Assembly: GCA_913776195.1 (NCBI GenBank)
Contig: CAJYMH010000031.1
Location: forward strand, 310,001 to 374,000
Source: an uncultured Caulobacter sp.
GTDB taxonomy: Bacteria > Pseudomonadota > Alphaproteobacteria > Caulobacterales > Caulobacteraceae
Direction: 5' to 3'
Length of the DNA stretch: 64,000 nt
The notes beneath the pieces were generated by a model. It saw only the letters and a program-made list of their open reading frames with translations, made no database searches and was not told where the DNA came from. This document shows, piece by piece, positions 35,454-44,348 of this stretch (position 1 is the stretch's first letter; every line of letters begins with the position of its first letter). The position numbers and the translations under genes were made by a program.

Positions 35454-36100
35454 ATACCGGTGCCCCTGATCACCACGCCCGCCGTCTTGAACAGGATCAT
35501 CAGATCCAGCCCCAGCGACCAGGTGCGGATGTACTCCAGGTCGCGTTCGACCCAGTCGTCGTAGTTGTTGATGCGATGCCGACCCTCGACCTGCCAAAGG
35601 CAGGTGATGCCGGGCTGGACGGCTAGCTTCTGGCGCTGGAAGTCGGTGAACTGCGCGTACTCGTGCACGCGCGGCGGGCGGGGCCCGACCAGCGACAGGT
35701 CGCCCTTCAGCACGCTCCACAGCTGCGGCAGTTCATCCAGGCTGTACTTTCGGAGGAAACGCCCGATGGGAGTGATGCGCGGGTCGTTGGTCAGCTTGAA
35801 GGCCGGGCCTTCCATCTCGTTCAGATGCTGCAGGTCGGCTTCCTGCGCGTCGGCGTCCGCCACCATCGTGCGGAACTTGTAGCCGTCGAACCGCCGCCCG
35901 CCGAGCCCGACCCAGTGGCAGGTGTAAAAGATACCGCCGCGCGAGGTCGTCGCCACGGCGACCATGATCCCGATCAGGAGAGGAGCCAGGAACACGATGC
36001 CGAGGCCAGCGGCGATGATGTCGATCGCGCGCTTCACCGCCAGTTGCGGCCTCACGTCGCGTCCGCCGGCGAAGACCAAGGGTTCCAGAGAGTGACTCAT
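35450..36100 (-). CDS. Initiating polyisoprenyl-phosphate sugar-1-phosphate transferase
   Basis: A 216-residue bacterial sugar transferase that starts glycan synthesis by moving a sugar-phosphate to undecaprenyl phosphate. It has a re-entrant hydrophobic helix (residues about 22-50, preceded by KRAIDIIAAG), the YKFRTMVADA motif, ITPIGRFLRKYSLDELPQL and LSLVGPRPPRV, and ends with a TCLWQV-containing region. It is the short form, without the extra N-terminal membrane domain of WbaP. It is comparable to the PssY/HfsE type of Caulobacter, which initiates capsule or holdfast glycans; which glycan is made here is not known. Confidence 0.92.
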   Translation of the reverse strand: MSHSLEPLVFAGGRDVRPQLAVKRAIDIIAAGLGIVFLAPLLIGIMVAVATTSRGGIFYTCHWVGLGGRRFDGYKFRTMVADADAQEADLQHLNEMEGPAFKLTNDPRITPIGRFLRKYSLDELPQLWSVLKGDLSLVGPRPPRVHEYAQFTDFQRQKLAVQPGITCLWQVEGRHRINNYDDWVERDLEYIRTWSLGLDLMILFKTAGVVIRGTGI

Positions 36101-36190
36101 ATTAGCTAGGCTTTAAGCACAACACGGTTGACCGGCGCGCCGCGAATATGGTCGCAGCCGTCTCGAAAGCCTTAAGTCCGCGGGAAAACA

Positions 36191-36964
36191 TTGTCCGAGC
36201 CGTTTCCGTCTGTCCGTTTCGCAGGTCTCCGCTTCACGCCGATGACGGTGGAGACGGCTGTCCGCGCCCTGGCCGATCGCCCGGCCGCCGCGCCCCTGTC
36301 CGCCTTCGTCACCCCGAACGCCGAGCACGCCTTCCTGCGCCGCAAGGACCCGGAGTTCGCCGCCTGCGGCGACGCCTGCTTCGTCAGCACCAACGACAGC
36401 CGCATCCTCGGTCGGGCCGCTCTATTGGGCGGGCTGCGACTCCACTTCGCACCCGGCGCCTATGTCGTCCGGGCTCTGTTTGAGGAGGTGATCAAGCCCG
36501 ACACCGCCATGACCGTCATCGGCGGGACCGAGCCGATGATCGCCGACCTGCGCGCCCAGTACGGCCTGACCAACCTGAAACAGCATATCCCGCCCATGGG
36601 CTTCATCGACAAGCCCGCAGCGGTGGCGGACGCCGTCGACTTCGTGGCGTCCAATCCGGCGCGGTTCATCTTCGTCGCCATGGGCCCGCCCCAGTCGGAA
36701 AAGTTCTGCCAACGCCTGTCCGCCGACGGCCGCGCCACCGGCCTGGCCCTGTGCATCGGCAGTTCGCTGACCGTGCTTACCGGATCGGCTGACCCGGCGC
36801 CGGACTGGATGGAGCATTCGGGCCTTGTCTGGCTCTACCGCCTGGTCACCGAGCCCAGGCGCTTGTGGAGGCGTTATCTGGTGCGCGGCATGTTCGGCCT
36901 GGGCTTGGCCCTGCGCGACGTGGTGCGCCTGCGGCTCGGGCTGCTCAAGCCCTCCCATGTCTGA
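36191..36964 (+). CDS. WecG/TagA/CpsF-family glycosyltransferase
   Basis: A 257-residue GT26-type enzyme. The family motifs are FVTPNAEHAFLRRKDPEF (the Asn-Ala-Glu-His region), STNDSRILG, the TVIGGT block and FVAMGPPQSEKF with the LCIGSSLTVL segment. These enzymes add the second sugar, often N-acetylmannosaminuronate or N-acetylmannosamine, to a lipid-linked first sugar. The start is TTG at 36191. It overlaps the polymerase gene by 8 bp. Divergent from the initiating transferase, with about 90 bp between them. Confidence 0.9.
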   Translation: MSEPFPSVRFAGLRFTPMTVETAVRALADRPAAAPLSAFVTPNAEHAFLRRKDPEFAACGDACFVSTNDSRILGRAALLGGLRLHFAPGAYVVRALFEEVIKPDTAMTVIGGTEPMIADLRAQYGLTNLKQHIPPMGFIDKPAAVADAVDFVASNPARFIFVAMGPPQSEKFCQRLSADGRATGLALCIGSSLTVLTGSADPAPDWMEHSGLVWLYRLVTEPRRLWRRYLVRGMFGLGLALRDVVRLRLGLLKPSHV

Positions 36965-38312
36965 AACGGGCGCCAGGATCGCGGCTGGGATCTGGCGGGA
37001 CAATCTCGTCGAGCGGCGACTGCGGCGCGAAGCCTGGATCGCCATGGCGCTGCGCCGTCTGGCCTCCGCCGTCCTGATCCTGACCCTGCTCTATGTGATG
37101 ATCGGCCACTCCCCCTATTCGCGCGGCCTGAAGATCGATGAGGCGACGGGTGGGACAGAGCTTTCGCCCATCAACCGCTATGCCTGGCTGCTCTTGATGG
37201 GGCTGGGCGCGCCGGTGCTCGTGCTGCGCTGGCGGCGGACCATTGAGGTGGCGCTGGCCGCCTGGCCGGTGTTGCTGCTCTTCGTCTGGTTCGCCATGAC
37301 CACGACCTGGGCCCTGGATCCCGCCGCCTCCAACCGCCGGATGATCCTCTATGTGGTGGCCCTGGTGATCTGCCTGACCGTAGCCGTGGGGATCGAGGAC
37401 CGTCGCCGTGTCCTGACCCTGATGGCGGGGACGAGCGGCTTCGTGATGGTGATCGACATGATCTCCTGGATCGTGGCTCCTGGGCTATCCATGACCGAGA
37501 TCGGTCTGGCCGCTATCCATTCGCACAAGAACACCCTTGGGGCGGTTGCCCTGTTCGCCGCGCTGGCTTGCGGCGCCCAGACGCTCAGTCAGACCCAGCG
37601 CCGAGGGCGGCTGATTTGGGGCGGCGTCACCCTGCTGTCGATCCTGCTGATGATCGCCAGCCTGTCGAAGACCAGCATGGTCATCCTGGCTGGGGTGGTC
37701 ATCCTGGCTCCGATCCTGGTGTTCCTGACGCGCAGCCGGCTGGGCGTGCGCTGGTCGGCGGCCCTGGCCGTCCTCTTCCTGCTTCTGGTCGTTGTCTTCG
37801 TCTGGACCGCGATCCACCTAGCGCTCGGCGCCGACCCGCTCGGCCCGTTCCGCACGGTGACCTTCACCATGCGCACGGACGTGTGGAAGTTCGCGCTCGG
37901 CGAATTCGCGGCCCATCCATGGCGAGGCCTCGGTTTCGGCTCCTTCTGGGACATCGACCCGCGTCTGCAGCCCAGCCTTCACACCGACCTGTGGTTCGCC
38001 CAGCCCGACGCCGCCACCAACGGTTCGCACAACGGCTATATCGATCTGATGGTCACGACCGGCCTGATCGGGTTGTCCGGCGGGATAGTGCTCCTGTTCC
38101 GCTGGATGTCGAAGGCCTGGACCTTGGTCCGCAACAGCGGTCCCCGAGATGGCCTGCCGCTGTTCCTGGCGGTCCTCGTGGTCGCCGTCTTCGTGCACAA
38201 CTTCATGGAAAGCAGCTACTTCACCGCCAACTCGTTCTTCGGCTTCCTGGTGCTGCTGGCGGGCGTGCTTATCGAAGCGCAATCCCGTGACCGCGCCTTA
38301 GAAGCGCGGTGA
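36957..38312 (+). CDS. O-antigen/EPS polymerase (Wzy/ligase family)
   Basis: A 451-residue membrane protein with about eleven hydrophobic helices and the large periplasmic loop typical of the O-antigen ligase/Wzy family: GFGSFWDID...NGSHNGYIDLMVTTGLIG, where the His of SHNGY is the conserved loop residue. It would polymerise or transfer lipid-linked repeat units at the periplasmic face. It follows the WecG-type gene with an 8-bp overlap. Its 3' end overlaps the convergent flippase gene by 44 bp, with both proteins coding through the shared segment. Confidence 0.88.
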   Translation: MSETGARIAAGIWRDNLVERRLRREAWIAMALRRLASAVLILTLLYVMIGHSPYSRGLKIDEATGGTELSPINRYAWLLLMGLGAPVLVLRWRRTIEVALAAWPVLLLFVWFAMTTTWALDPAASNRRMILYVVALVICLTVAVGIEDRRRVLTLMAGTSGFVMVIDMISWIVAPGLSMTEIGLAAIHSHKNTLGAVALFAALACGAQTLSQTQRRGRLIWGGVTLLSILLMIASLSKTSMVILAGVVILAPILVFLTRSRLGVRWSAALAVLFLLLVVVFVWTAIHLALGADPLGPFRTVTFTMRTDVWKFALGEFAAHPWRGLGFGSFWDIDPRLQPSLHTDLWFAQPDAATNGSHNGYIDLMVTTGLIGLSGGIVLLFRWMSKAWTLVRNSGPRDGLPLFLAVLVVAVFVHNFMESSYFTANSFFGFLVLLAGVLIEAQSRDRALEAR

Positions 38313-39519
38313 GCAGGACGGCCATGAACGCGGCCTCCGCCGCCTGACCCACGGCGGTCCCCAGCACCGCGCCCGTCGGACCGGCCAGTTTCAGTCCCGC
38401 CAGGATCGCGCCCATGGCGATCAGCGACGCCCCGGCGTTGGCCAGGGCCAGGACCTTGAACGCCTTGATCGATTGCAGTCCGGTATTGATCACCACCTGG
38501 ATGAAGGTGGTCGCCGCGCACAGGCCCCACAGCATCACCAGTCCGGCTTCGCCCATATACTTGCCGCCGAACACGTGGCTGGAGATCAGCGGCCAGGCCG
38601 CCGCCACCGCCGCCGTCCACAGCGCCGTGATCACGATCCCCACGCCGCCGGCCAGGAGAAGCTGACGGGCCAGGCCCCGGGCGTCGCCCGCCTCTCGCCG
38701 CCCGACCAGATCCGGCCGCGCCGCCATGGCCCAGGACGAAGCCAGCAGGGCGGGGGGGCGCAAAAGAAGCTGTGTCGCCGACAGGCTGGCCAGCGCCACG
38801 GCTCCCGCCGCGCCCGCCACCGCGAAGACGTAGAAGCGGGCCAGGACCTCGGTGCTCGTCACGCCGAGGAAGATCCAGCCGCTCTCCCGCGCATAAGGCA
38901 GATAAGCTTTCAGCGACGCGCCCAGGCCGTCCAGCGCCGTCCGCGTCCTGGGGCTCCACAGGCCCCACAGCACCACCAGCCCATAGGCGGCGGCCAGGAT
39001 CAGCAGGGCGTCGTCGGCGCTCAGGCCATTGTCCCCAGCAGCGAAGGCCGCCGCCGTCAGGCCTGCCGAGGCCAGCGCCAGGACCGCTCCTGTCCGAACC
39101 GTGGCGGCCATCACGTCGCGACGGGAGAACCGCAGGGCGCGCCCATACTGCTGGGCCAGGAAAGCGATCAGATAGACCGGCCCCGCCCATACGCCCAGGC
39201 CGCCGCCGGCGCCTTTCAGGGCCATCACCCCGCCCAACGCGACAACGCCCGTAAGCGCCAAGAAGACAAGGTTCACGCCGCCCATGATCTTCTCGATCCG
39301 GCGCCGCGTTTCCTCGAAGCCGGGACCGAAGGGCGTCACTTGCAGATGGCACACGCTGACCGCGTTCTGCACGCTGGCCATGACGTAGCCGAGCGCGCCC
39401 CAGAATACGAAGACCCCATAGTCCTGCGGCGCCACCAGCCGGATCAGGACCAGATTGACCCCAAGGTTCAGGATCGACGACAGGCCCTGTTCGACCGCCG
39501 AGGTGAGGTAGCGACGCAT
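38269..39519 (-). CDS. Wzx-type polysaccharide flippase
   Basis: A 416-residue membrane protein of the MATE/MVF polysaccharide transporter fold, with about twelve hydrophobic helices. It opens with an amphipathic stretch (YLTSAVEQGLSSILNLGVNLVLIRLVAPQDYGVF) typical of Wzx proteins, which flip undecaprenyl-linked repeat units to the periplasm. The start 7 bp downstream of the Wza-type gene suggests cotranscription with it. The last 14 codons lie inside the convergent polymerase gene. Confidence 0.88.
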   Translation of the reverse strand: MRRYLTSAVEQGLSSILNLGVNLVLIRLVAPQDYGVFVFWGALGYVMASVQNAVSVCHLQVTPFGPGFEETRRRIEKIMGGVNLVFLALTGVVALGGVMALKGAGGGLGVWAGPVYLIAFLAQQYGRALRFSRRDVMAATVRTGAVLALASAGLTAAAFAAGDNGLSADDALLILAAAYGLVVLWGLWSPRTRTALDGLGASLKAYLPYARESGWIFLGVTSTEVLARFYVFAVAGAAGAVALASLSATQLLLRPPALLASSWAMAARPDLVGRREAGDARGLARQLLLAGGVGIVITALWTAAVAAAWPLISSHVFGGKYMGEAGLVMLWGLCAATTFIQVVINTGLQSIKAFKVLALANAGASLIAMGAILAGLKLAGPTGAVLGTAVGQAAEAAFMAVLLTALLRRGHGIALR

Positions 39520-39526
39520 CGGGCCG

Positions 39527-40255
39527 TCAGTTCACCACGCCGTCGCCGCGATTGATGTTGAAGTTGCGGCTGAACGGCAGGACCCCTGTGATGTATTGGG
39601 CCACGAACAGATCGACTTCGGCGATGCGGCTGCGCGGCACGAAGATCAGGTCTCCGGGCAGCAGCGGGAAGTTCTGGCTGTTGTCGGCCGCGCTCAGCAT
39701 GTCGGCCACATCGACGATGCGCATGGCCAGCCTGCGGTCGCCGACGCGCTGACGCAGCACGACGACCTTGCCGGTGCGAGCCGTATCCTGGAAGCCGCCG
39801 GCCAGCATCACCGCCTGCGCGGCGTTCAGGTCGCCCTTGACCTGATGCACGCCCGGCAGGCGCACCTCGCCCCCGATGTAGATCTGCGAAGAGCCATAGC
39901 TGGTGACCAGCGCCTCCACCTGCGGGTTGCGCAGGACCGAGGCGTAGGACCGGCTGAGAACGGCGTTCATCTCTTCCGCCGTCAGGCCCGAAACCTTAAC
40001 GGCGCCGACCAGCGGCAAAAGGACGCGACCGTCCGGGCCGACCACCATGCGGGCGTTCAGGTCCGGGTTCACCAGGAAGTTGAGGCTCAGCTCGTCGCCC
40101 GCGCCAACCCGGTAGCGGTAGTCGGCGTCGCTCCACTCCGCGAATGCGGCGCGGTTCTCGGCCTTGCTCAGCGGCTTCGGACCCGAGGCGCAGCCGGCCA
40201 TGACGACCACCGTCAGACAAAGGGTCGAGACGACGCCAAATCGTAGGCTCCGCAC
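39527..40255 (-). CDS. Polysaccharide export lipoprotein (Wza/HfsD type)
   Basis: A 242-residue outer-membrane export protein. It has a lipoprotein signal with MAGC (Cys22), a polysaccharide-export domain around residues 47-130 (YRVGAGDELSLNFLVNPDLNARMVVGPDGRVLLPLVG, then GLTAEEMNAVL), and a SLBB-like second domain (IYIGGEVRLPGVHQVKGDLNAAQAVMLAGGF). Wza-type multimers form the channel through the outer membrane. The GTG start at 40255 has a GGGAGGAT site 5 bp upstream. Paired with the Wzc-like gene across a 185-bp divergent gap. Confidence 0.93.
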   Translation of the reverse strand: MRSLRFGVVSTLCLTVVVMAGCASGPKPLSKAENRAAFAEWSDADYRYRVGAGDELSLNFLVNPDLNARMVVGPDGRVLLPLVGAVKVSGLTAEEMNAVLSRSYASVLRNPQVEALVTSYGSSQIYIGGEVRLPGVHQVKGDLNAAQAVMLAGGFQDTARTGKVVVLRQRVGDRRLAMRIVDVADMLSAADNSQNFPLLPGDLIFVPRSRIAEVDLFVAQYITGVLPFSRNFNINRGDGVVN

Positions 40256-40440
40256 AGTTCATCCTCCCGTTGCGCCGCAGCGCGGGCTTCGTCGCGCGGC
40301 ATAGCGACAAGATGGCCATTTCACCATGGACGCCTGACTAAACCCCTAAAAAATCAGGCTTCGTTAAGCATATCGGCGCATGCCTTTTGGTTAAGGCCGC
40401 GCATGTGCGAGCGGCAGTTTGGAGACCGCAGGGCGCAGCG

Positions 40441-42546
40441 ATGAGCAGCCTGGCGATGGAGAGTGACCCGCCGATTTCGGCGGCGCCGCCCCGACGGGCG
40501 CGCGTGTCCCTGACCGCGCGGGACTTCCTCACGCCTATCTTCTACTACAAGCGCATCGCCATCATCGCGTTTGTGGTTCCCGTCCTGCTGGCCCTGGTCG
40601 CTGCGGTCATGGCCAAGCCGGTCTATACGGCCCAGTCCCGCCTGCTGATCCTGCTGGGCAGCGAGTACACCTTCCGCAGCGGCGTGACCGGCGACGCAGA
40701 CCGTCTCAGCTTCGACCGCGCCCAGATCGTCAATGCCGAGATGGAGATCCTGCAGTCGCGCCAGCTGCGTCAGCGTACGATTCAGGAGGTGGGCGTCGCC
40801 CGCATCTATCCCGGGACCGTTCCGACGCCTGGGGCGGTTGAGCAGGCGGCCGAGCAGCTCGGTCGCGATCTGGCGGTCACCGCCGTACCGCAGTCGAACG
40901 TCGTCGAGGTCTCCCTGCGCAATCGCGATCCGCGCGTCGCCGCCGAGGTCCTGGCCAAGTTGCTGGATCTCTATCGCGAGCGCCGGCTTGAGGTGTTCTC
41001 TCAGTCGGACATCAGGTCCGTGGTCGAACAGCGCGACAACTTGCGCCGCCGACTGGACGAGATCGAGGGGCGGATCACCCAGTTCTCGGACCAGCATAAC
41101 CTGTCTGACTACGCCCAGGACCTGATCGACGCCCAGGCGCAGAAGACCAATCTCACCGCCCAGATCCAGCAGTTCGACCAGCAGATCGCCTCCGCCCAGG
41201 CGCGAACCCGCCAGTACCGGAACAAGAGCGGCGCCGCTCCGCAGGACATTGAGCTGCAGTCCGACGTTGGTCCGTCCCTGGCCAACCAGGACCTCAACCT
41301 GACCTTGCTGCGCCTGCAGGAGCAGCGCCGTCAGGCCGCCGCCAAGTTCAAGGAAGGCTACCCGCTCATCAAAGAGCTGGATGCGCAAATCGCCATCATA
41401 CAGGCCGCCATCGCCGCCGCGCCCAAGCAGCAGGTGGAGGTCATTCGCCGCGGCGTGAATCCGCTGCGCCAGCAATTCGACGCCGCCCTGGCCACCAACG
41501 AGAGCGAGGTCGCCGGTCTGTCCGTCGGCCGCCAACGGCTGGAGCAGAGCCTGCGCGCCGCCCAGGCCCGCGTGGATGAACTGGTAGGCATCGGTCCGAC
41601 CTGGCGCGAACTGCTGCGCAATCGCGGGGTCGTCGAAGCCGCTTATCAGGACGTCTCCAAGCGAGCCGAGGATGCGCGTCTGGAAAGCGTCTTCTCTCGT
41701 TCGCGCGCCAATGTCCGCCTGATTCAGGCGCCTGAAGCCCTGCCCGGCGGCCACAGCGGTCGCCTCACCATCCTGGCCATCGGCGTTCTGCTCGGCGTCG
41801 TCAGCGCCGCCGCCGGCATCGTCGTCGCCGCCACCTTCTCGCAGGTGATGATCTCTCCCGCCGACGTGGAGGCGAAGCTGGAGCTGCCGACCCTGGCCGC
41901 GCCCCCAGCCATCGAGGGACAGAAGCCGCCGCACGTGCGTCTGGACCAACTCCGCCCGGTCTTCCTCAGCCACGACGACAGCGCCTTCCTGATGCGCATC
42001 CTGGCCACGGTGGGCCGCGATCGTCACGCCCTGGTGCAGTTCATCGCCGCCAATACGGGGGAGGGCACGGCCAGCCTGGCGCTCGACTTCGCCATCGCCG
42101 CCGCCCAGCGCAAGCAGCGCGTCCTGCTGCTGGACGTGGAGCCGGAGAATGGCGGCGTGGTCGGCCGCCTGCGCGACCAGGGGGCGACCCTCACCGCCAC
42201 CGACACCGCCGGTGGCGTCCTGCGGGTCGGCGCCACACGCCTCTATGTGGCCTCCACCCGCGGGCTGGACCTGTCTGAGGACCGCCTGTCCAGCGCTATC
42301 GTCGCCGCCCGAAACAGCTTCGATCTGGTGGTCATGGCCGCGCCCGCCCTGCAGCAGTCCTATCTCGGCGTCACCCTCAGCGGTCTCGCCGATCTGACCG
42401 CCGTGGTGATCGAGGCCGAGCAGACCCGCGCTGCCGTCACCCGCAACCTGCTGGACAAGCTGGACGCCGCCGGCGCCGACGTGGCCGGAGCCATCCTCAA
42501 CAAGCGCCGGTTCTACATTCCGCGCCTGATCTACGGCTGGCTCTGA
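40441..42546 (+). CDS. Wzc/HfsA-like polysaccharide co-polymerase, degenerate kinase domain
   Basis: A 701-residue inner-membrane protein. An N-terminal Wzz-type domain (transmembrane near residues 40-60, then a long periplasmic coiled-coil region to about residue 440) is followed by a second transmembrane helix near residue 450 and a cytoplasmic P-loop-like domain. In true BY-kinases the Walker A reads PGEGKS/T; here residues 540-545 are GEGTAS, so the essential Lys is replaced by Thr543. The next Walker A' motif reads LLLDVE instead of an LLDxD. The C-terminus has only two tyrosines (Tyr at RRFYIPRLIYGWL) rather than a Tyr cluster. It therefore probably controls chain length without kinase activity, as proposed for HfsA-like proteins. 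The start at 40441 (MSSLAMES) is chosen over a TTG at 40387. Confidence 0.85.
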   Translation: MSSLAMESDPPISAAPPRRARVSLTARDFLTPIFYYKRIAIIAFVVPVLLALVAAVMAKPVYTAQSRLLILLGSEYTFRSGVTGDADRLSFDRAQIVNAEMEILQSRQLRQRTIQEVGVARIYPGTVPTPGAVEQAAEQLGRDLAVTAVPQSNVVEVSLRNRDPRVAAEVLAKLLDLYRERRLEVFSQSDIRSVVEQRDNLRRRLDEIEGRITQFSDQHNLSDYAQDLIDAQAQKTNLTAQIQQFDQQIASAQARTRQYRNKSGAAPQDIELQSDVGPSLANQDLNLTLLRLQEQRRQAAAKFKEGYPLIKELDAQIAIIQAAIAAAPKQQVEVIRRGVNPLRQQFDAALATNESEVAGLSVGRQRLEQSLRAAQARVDELVGIGPTWRELLRNRGVVEAAYQDVSKRAEDARLESVFSRSRANVRLIQAPEALPGGHSGRLTILAIGVLLGVVSAAAGIVVAATFSQVMISPADVEAKLELPTLAAPPAIEGQKPPHVRLDQLRPVFLSHDDSAFLMRILATVGRDRHALVQFIAANTGEGTASLALDFAIAAAQRKQRVLLLDVEPENGGVVGRLRDQGATLTATDTAGGVLRVGATRLYVASTRGLDLSEDRLSSAIVAARNSFDLVVMAAPALQQSYLGVTLSGLADLTAVVIEAEQTRAAVTRNLLDKLDAAGADVAGAILNKRRFYIPRLIYGWL

Positions 42547-42726
42547 GATCGACGAAGCGGACGCTCAAATCCGTCGAGACCGTAAAACTACCAGATGGCG
42601 CTCTACCGCCAGTAGGCGCAAATCCTCCTCGTCGCTCCGGACCTGCTAGAGCACATCCGAACGGCGCCGGTCGCTCCGCCCCCTTCCCTAAGGGGGCGGC
42701 GGCCGGCAGCATCGTTCAGGCCCGCC
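42547..42726. terminator. Intergenic region with strong hairpin (42676-42699)
   Basis: Within this 180-bp gap, CCGCCCCCTT, loop CCCT, AAGGGGGCGG form a perfect 10-bp stem at 42676-42699. It separates the polysaccharide and xylan islands and would serve as a terminator for the co-polymerase gene or the convergent GH43 gene, though a U-tract is lacking. No gene is seen in the gap. Confidence 0.55.
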
Positions 42727-44346
42727 TCATGGGCGGTAGCCTCGCTCTTCATAGTCGAACCAGGCGAAGTCCGCCGGCAGGCCCGCGCCGCTCATGTCCT
42801 GGCACGCCATGCCCACGAAGGCGCCGGTGAAGTTGGGCAGGCCTGGGGCGGTCGCCTCGTCCGACAGGATCGATGCGTCGAACACCTGCGGCAGCCATTC
42901 CCAGCTCTCGCCGTCCAGGCTCCAGCCGAACCGCAGACGCTCGAAATCGACCTCGACGCGCAGATGAACCGGCCCCTCCGGCAGCGGGATGGGCGGGGTG
43001 AAGGCGTCAGCCTGTGGCGAGTCCGGCAGGGCCGACATCACCCGCAGGTGCTTGCCGACAGCCTCGTCGTGGCTGACATGCAGGTAGTGGAACTTGGTCC
43101 CGCCGTAATAGGCGACCAGCCCGGCCGCCTGCTGAAAATGTTCCGGCTCAAAGTCCATCCGCGTGGCGGCGCAATAGCAGTGCGCCTGTTGTCGCCGGGC
43201 GACCAGGGCCTGGCGGAACTGGCTGCCGATCGTCTCCCGCCCGAACAGCCGCAACCAGCCGGGCCGCGCCGTTGTGCTGAAAAGCTCTTCGGGAAAGGGC
43301 GAGCGCAGCCATTGAAAATCGATCGGCAGGCCCGTCTCGAAGGTCGATCGCACGGGCATCGCGGGGAACGGGTGCGGCGGCAGGTGCGGCCCCTCCGGGT
43401 TCAGCTCCGCCAACCCCTGGCCGTCCAGGGTCCGCAGCCAGCCATCCTCGCCCCAGACCATCCTCTGGATCGCCGTCTCGCGCCCCAGGACGCAACGCCC
43501 GCGATTGGGCAACGGTCGTCCGCACAGATAGACCATCCAGGTCTCACCCCCCGGCGTCTCCACCAGATCCGCATGCCCCGCCCGCTGCAACTGCGCGTCT
43601 GGCCGCAGGCGCGAGGACAGGATGTAGGTGTCGGGATGCAGTTCGTAGGGACCTAGCAGGTCGCATGACCGCGCCATGGTCACCGCATGGTTCCAGCCCG
43701 TCCCGCCCTCGGCGGTGATCAGGTAATACCAGCCGTCGCGTTTGTAGATATGCGGGGCCTCTGTCAGGCCCAGCGGCGTGCCCTCGAAGATGACCTTTCG
43801 CTCGCCGACCAGCCGCCGCTCGGTCGGCGAATACTCCTGCGCCACGATGCCGGCGAACCGGTTCTTTCCCGCACGGTGGTCCCACAGCATGTTGACCAGC
43901 CATTTGCGGCCGTCCTCGTCATGGAACAGCGACGGATCGAAGCCGCTGCTGTTCAGATAGACCGGCTCGGACCACGGACCCTCGATGGACGGCGCAGTGA
44001 CCAGATAGTTGTGGAAGTCCCGCAGCGACGCGCCCGACGCGCCGGCGGTGGTCGTCCGCCCATAACGCTTCACATCCGTATAGATCAGGTGGAACAGCTC
44101 GTCGGCGTAGGTCAGGCACGGCGCCCACACCCCGCAGCCGTCCGGTGCGCCCAGCATGTTCAGTTGGCTCGCCCGCTCCAGCGGCCTGCCGATCAGCCGC
44201 CAGTTCGCCAGGTCCCGCGAGTGGTGGATCTGCACTCCGGGAAACCACTCGAAGGTGGAGGTGGCGATGTAATAGTCCTCGCCCACGCGGACGATGGACG
44301 GATCGGGGTTGAACCCGGGCAGAATCGGATTGCGGATCACGGACAA
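42727..44346 (-). CDS. GH43 beta-xylosidase (cytoplasmic, XynB-like)
   Basis: A 539-residue glycoside hydrolase of family 43. The five-bladed propeller begins IRNPILPGFNPDPSIVRVG with the catalytic-base Asp, has GFDPSLFHDEDGRKWLVNM with the pKa-modulating Asp, and the LGLTEAPHIYKRDGWYYL segment with the acid Glu. The last 200 residues form the beta-sandwich domain seen in XynB-type xylosidases. No signal peptide, so it acts in the cytoplasm on imported xylo-oligosaccharides. It follows exuT by 2 bp. The start is TTG 44346 (MSVIRNP) or GTG 44340. Confidence 0.92.
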   Translation of the reverse strand: MSVIRNPILPGFNPDPSIVRVGEDYYIATSTFEWFPGVQIHHSRDLANWRLIGRPLERASQLNMLGAPDGCGVWAPCLTYADELFHLIYTDVKRYGRTTTAGASGASLRDFHNYLVTAPSIEGPWSEPVYLNSSGFDPSLFHDEDGRKWLVNMLWDHRAGKNRFAGIVAQEYSPTERRLVGERKVIFEGTPLGLTEAPHIYKRDGWYYLITAEGGTGWNHAVTMARSCDLLGPYELHPDTYILSSRLRPDAQLQRAGHADLVETPGGETWMVYLCGRPLPNRGRCVLGRETAIQRMVWGEDGWLRTLDGQGLAELNPEGPHLPPHPFPAMPVRSTFETGLPIDFQWLRSPFPEELFSTTARPGWLRLFGRETIGSQFRQALVARRQQAHCYCAATRMDFEPEHFQQAAGLVAYYGGTKFHYLHVSHDEAVGKHLRVMSALPDSPQADAFTPPIPLPEGPVHLRVEVDFERLRFGWSLDGESWEWLPQVFDASILSDEATAPGLPNFTGAFVGMACQDMSGAGLPADFAWFDYEERGYRP

Positions 44347-44348
44347 GC

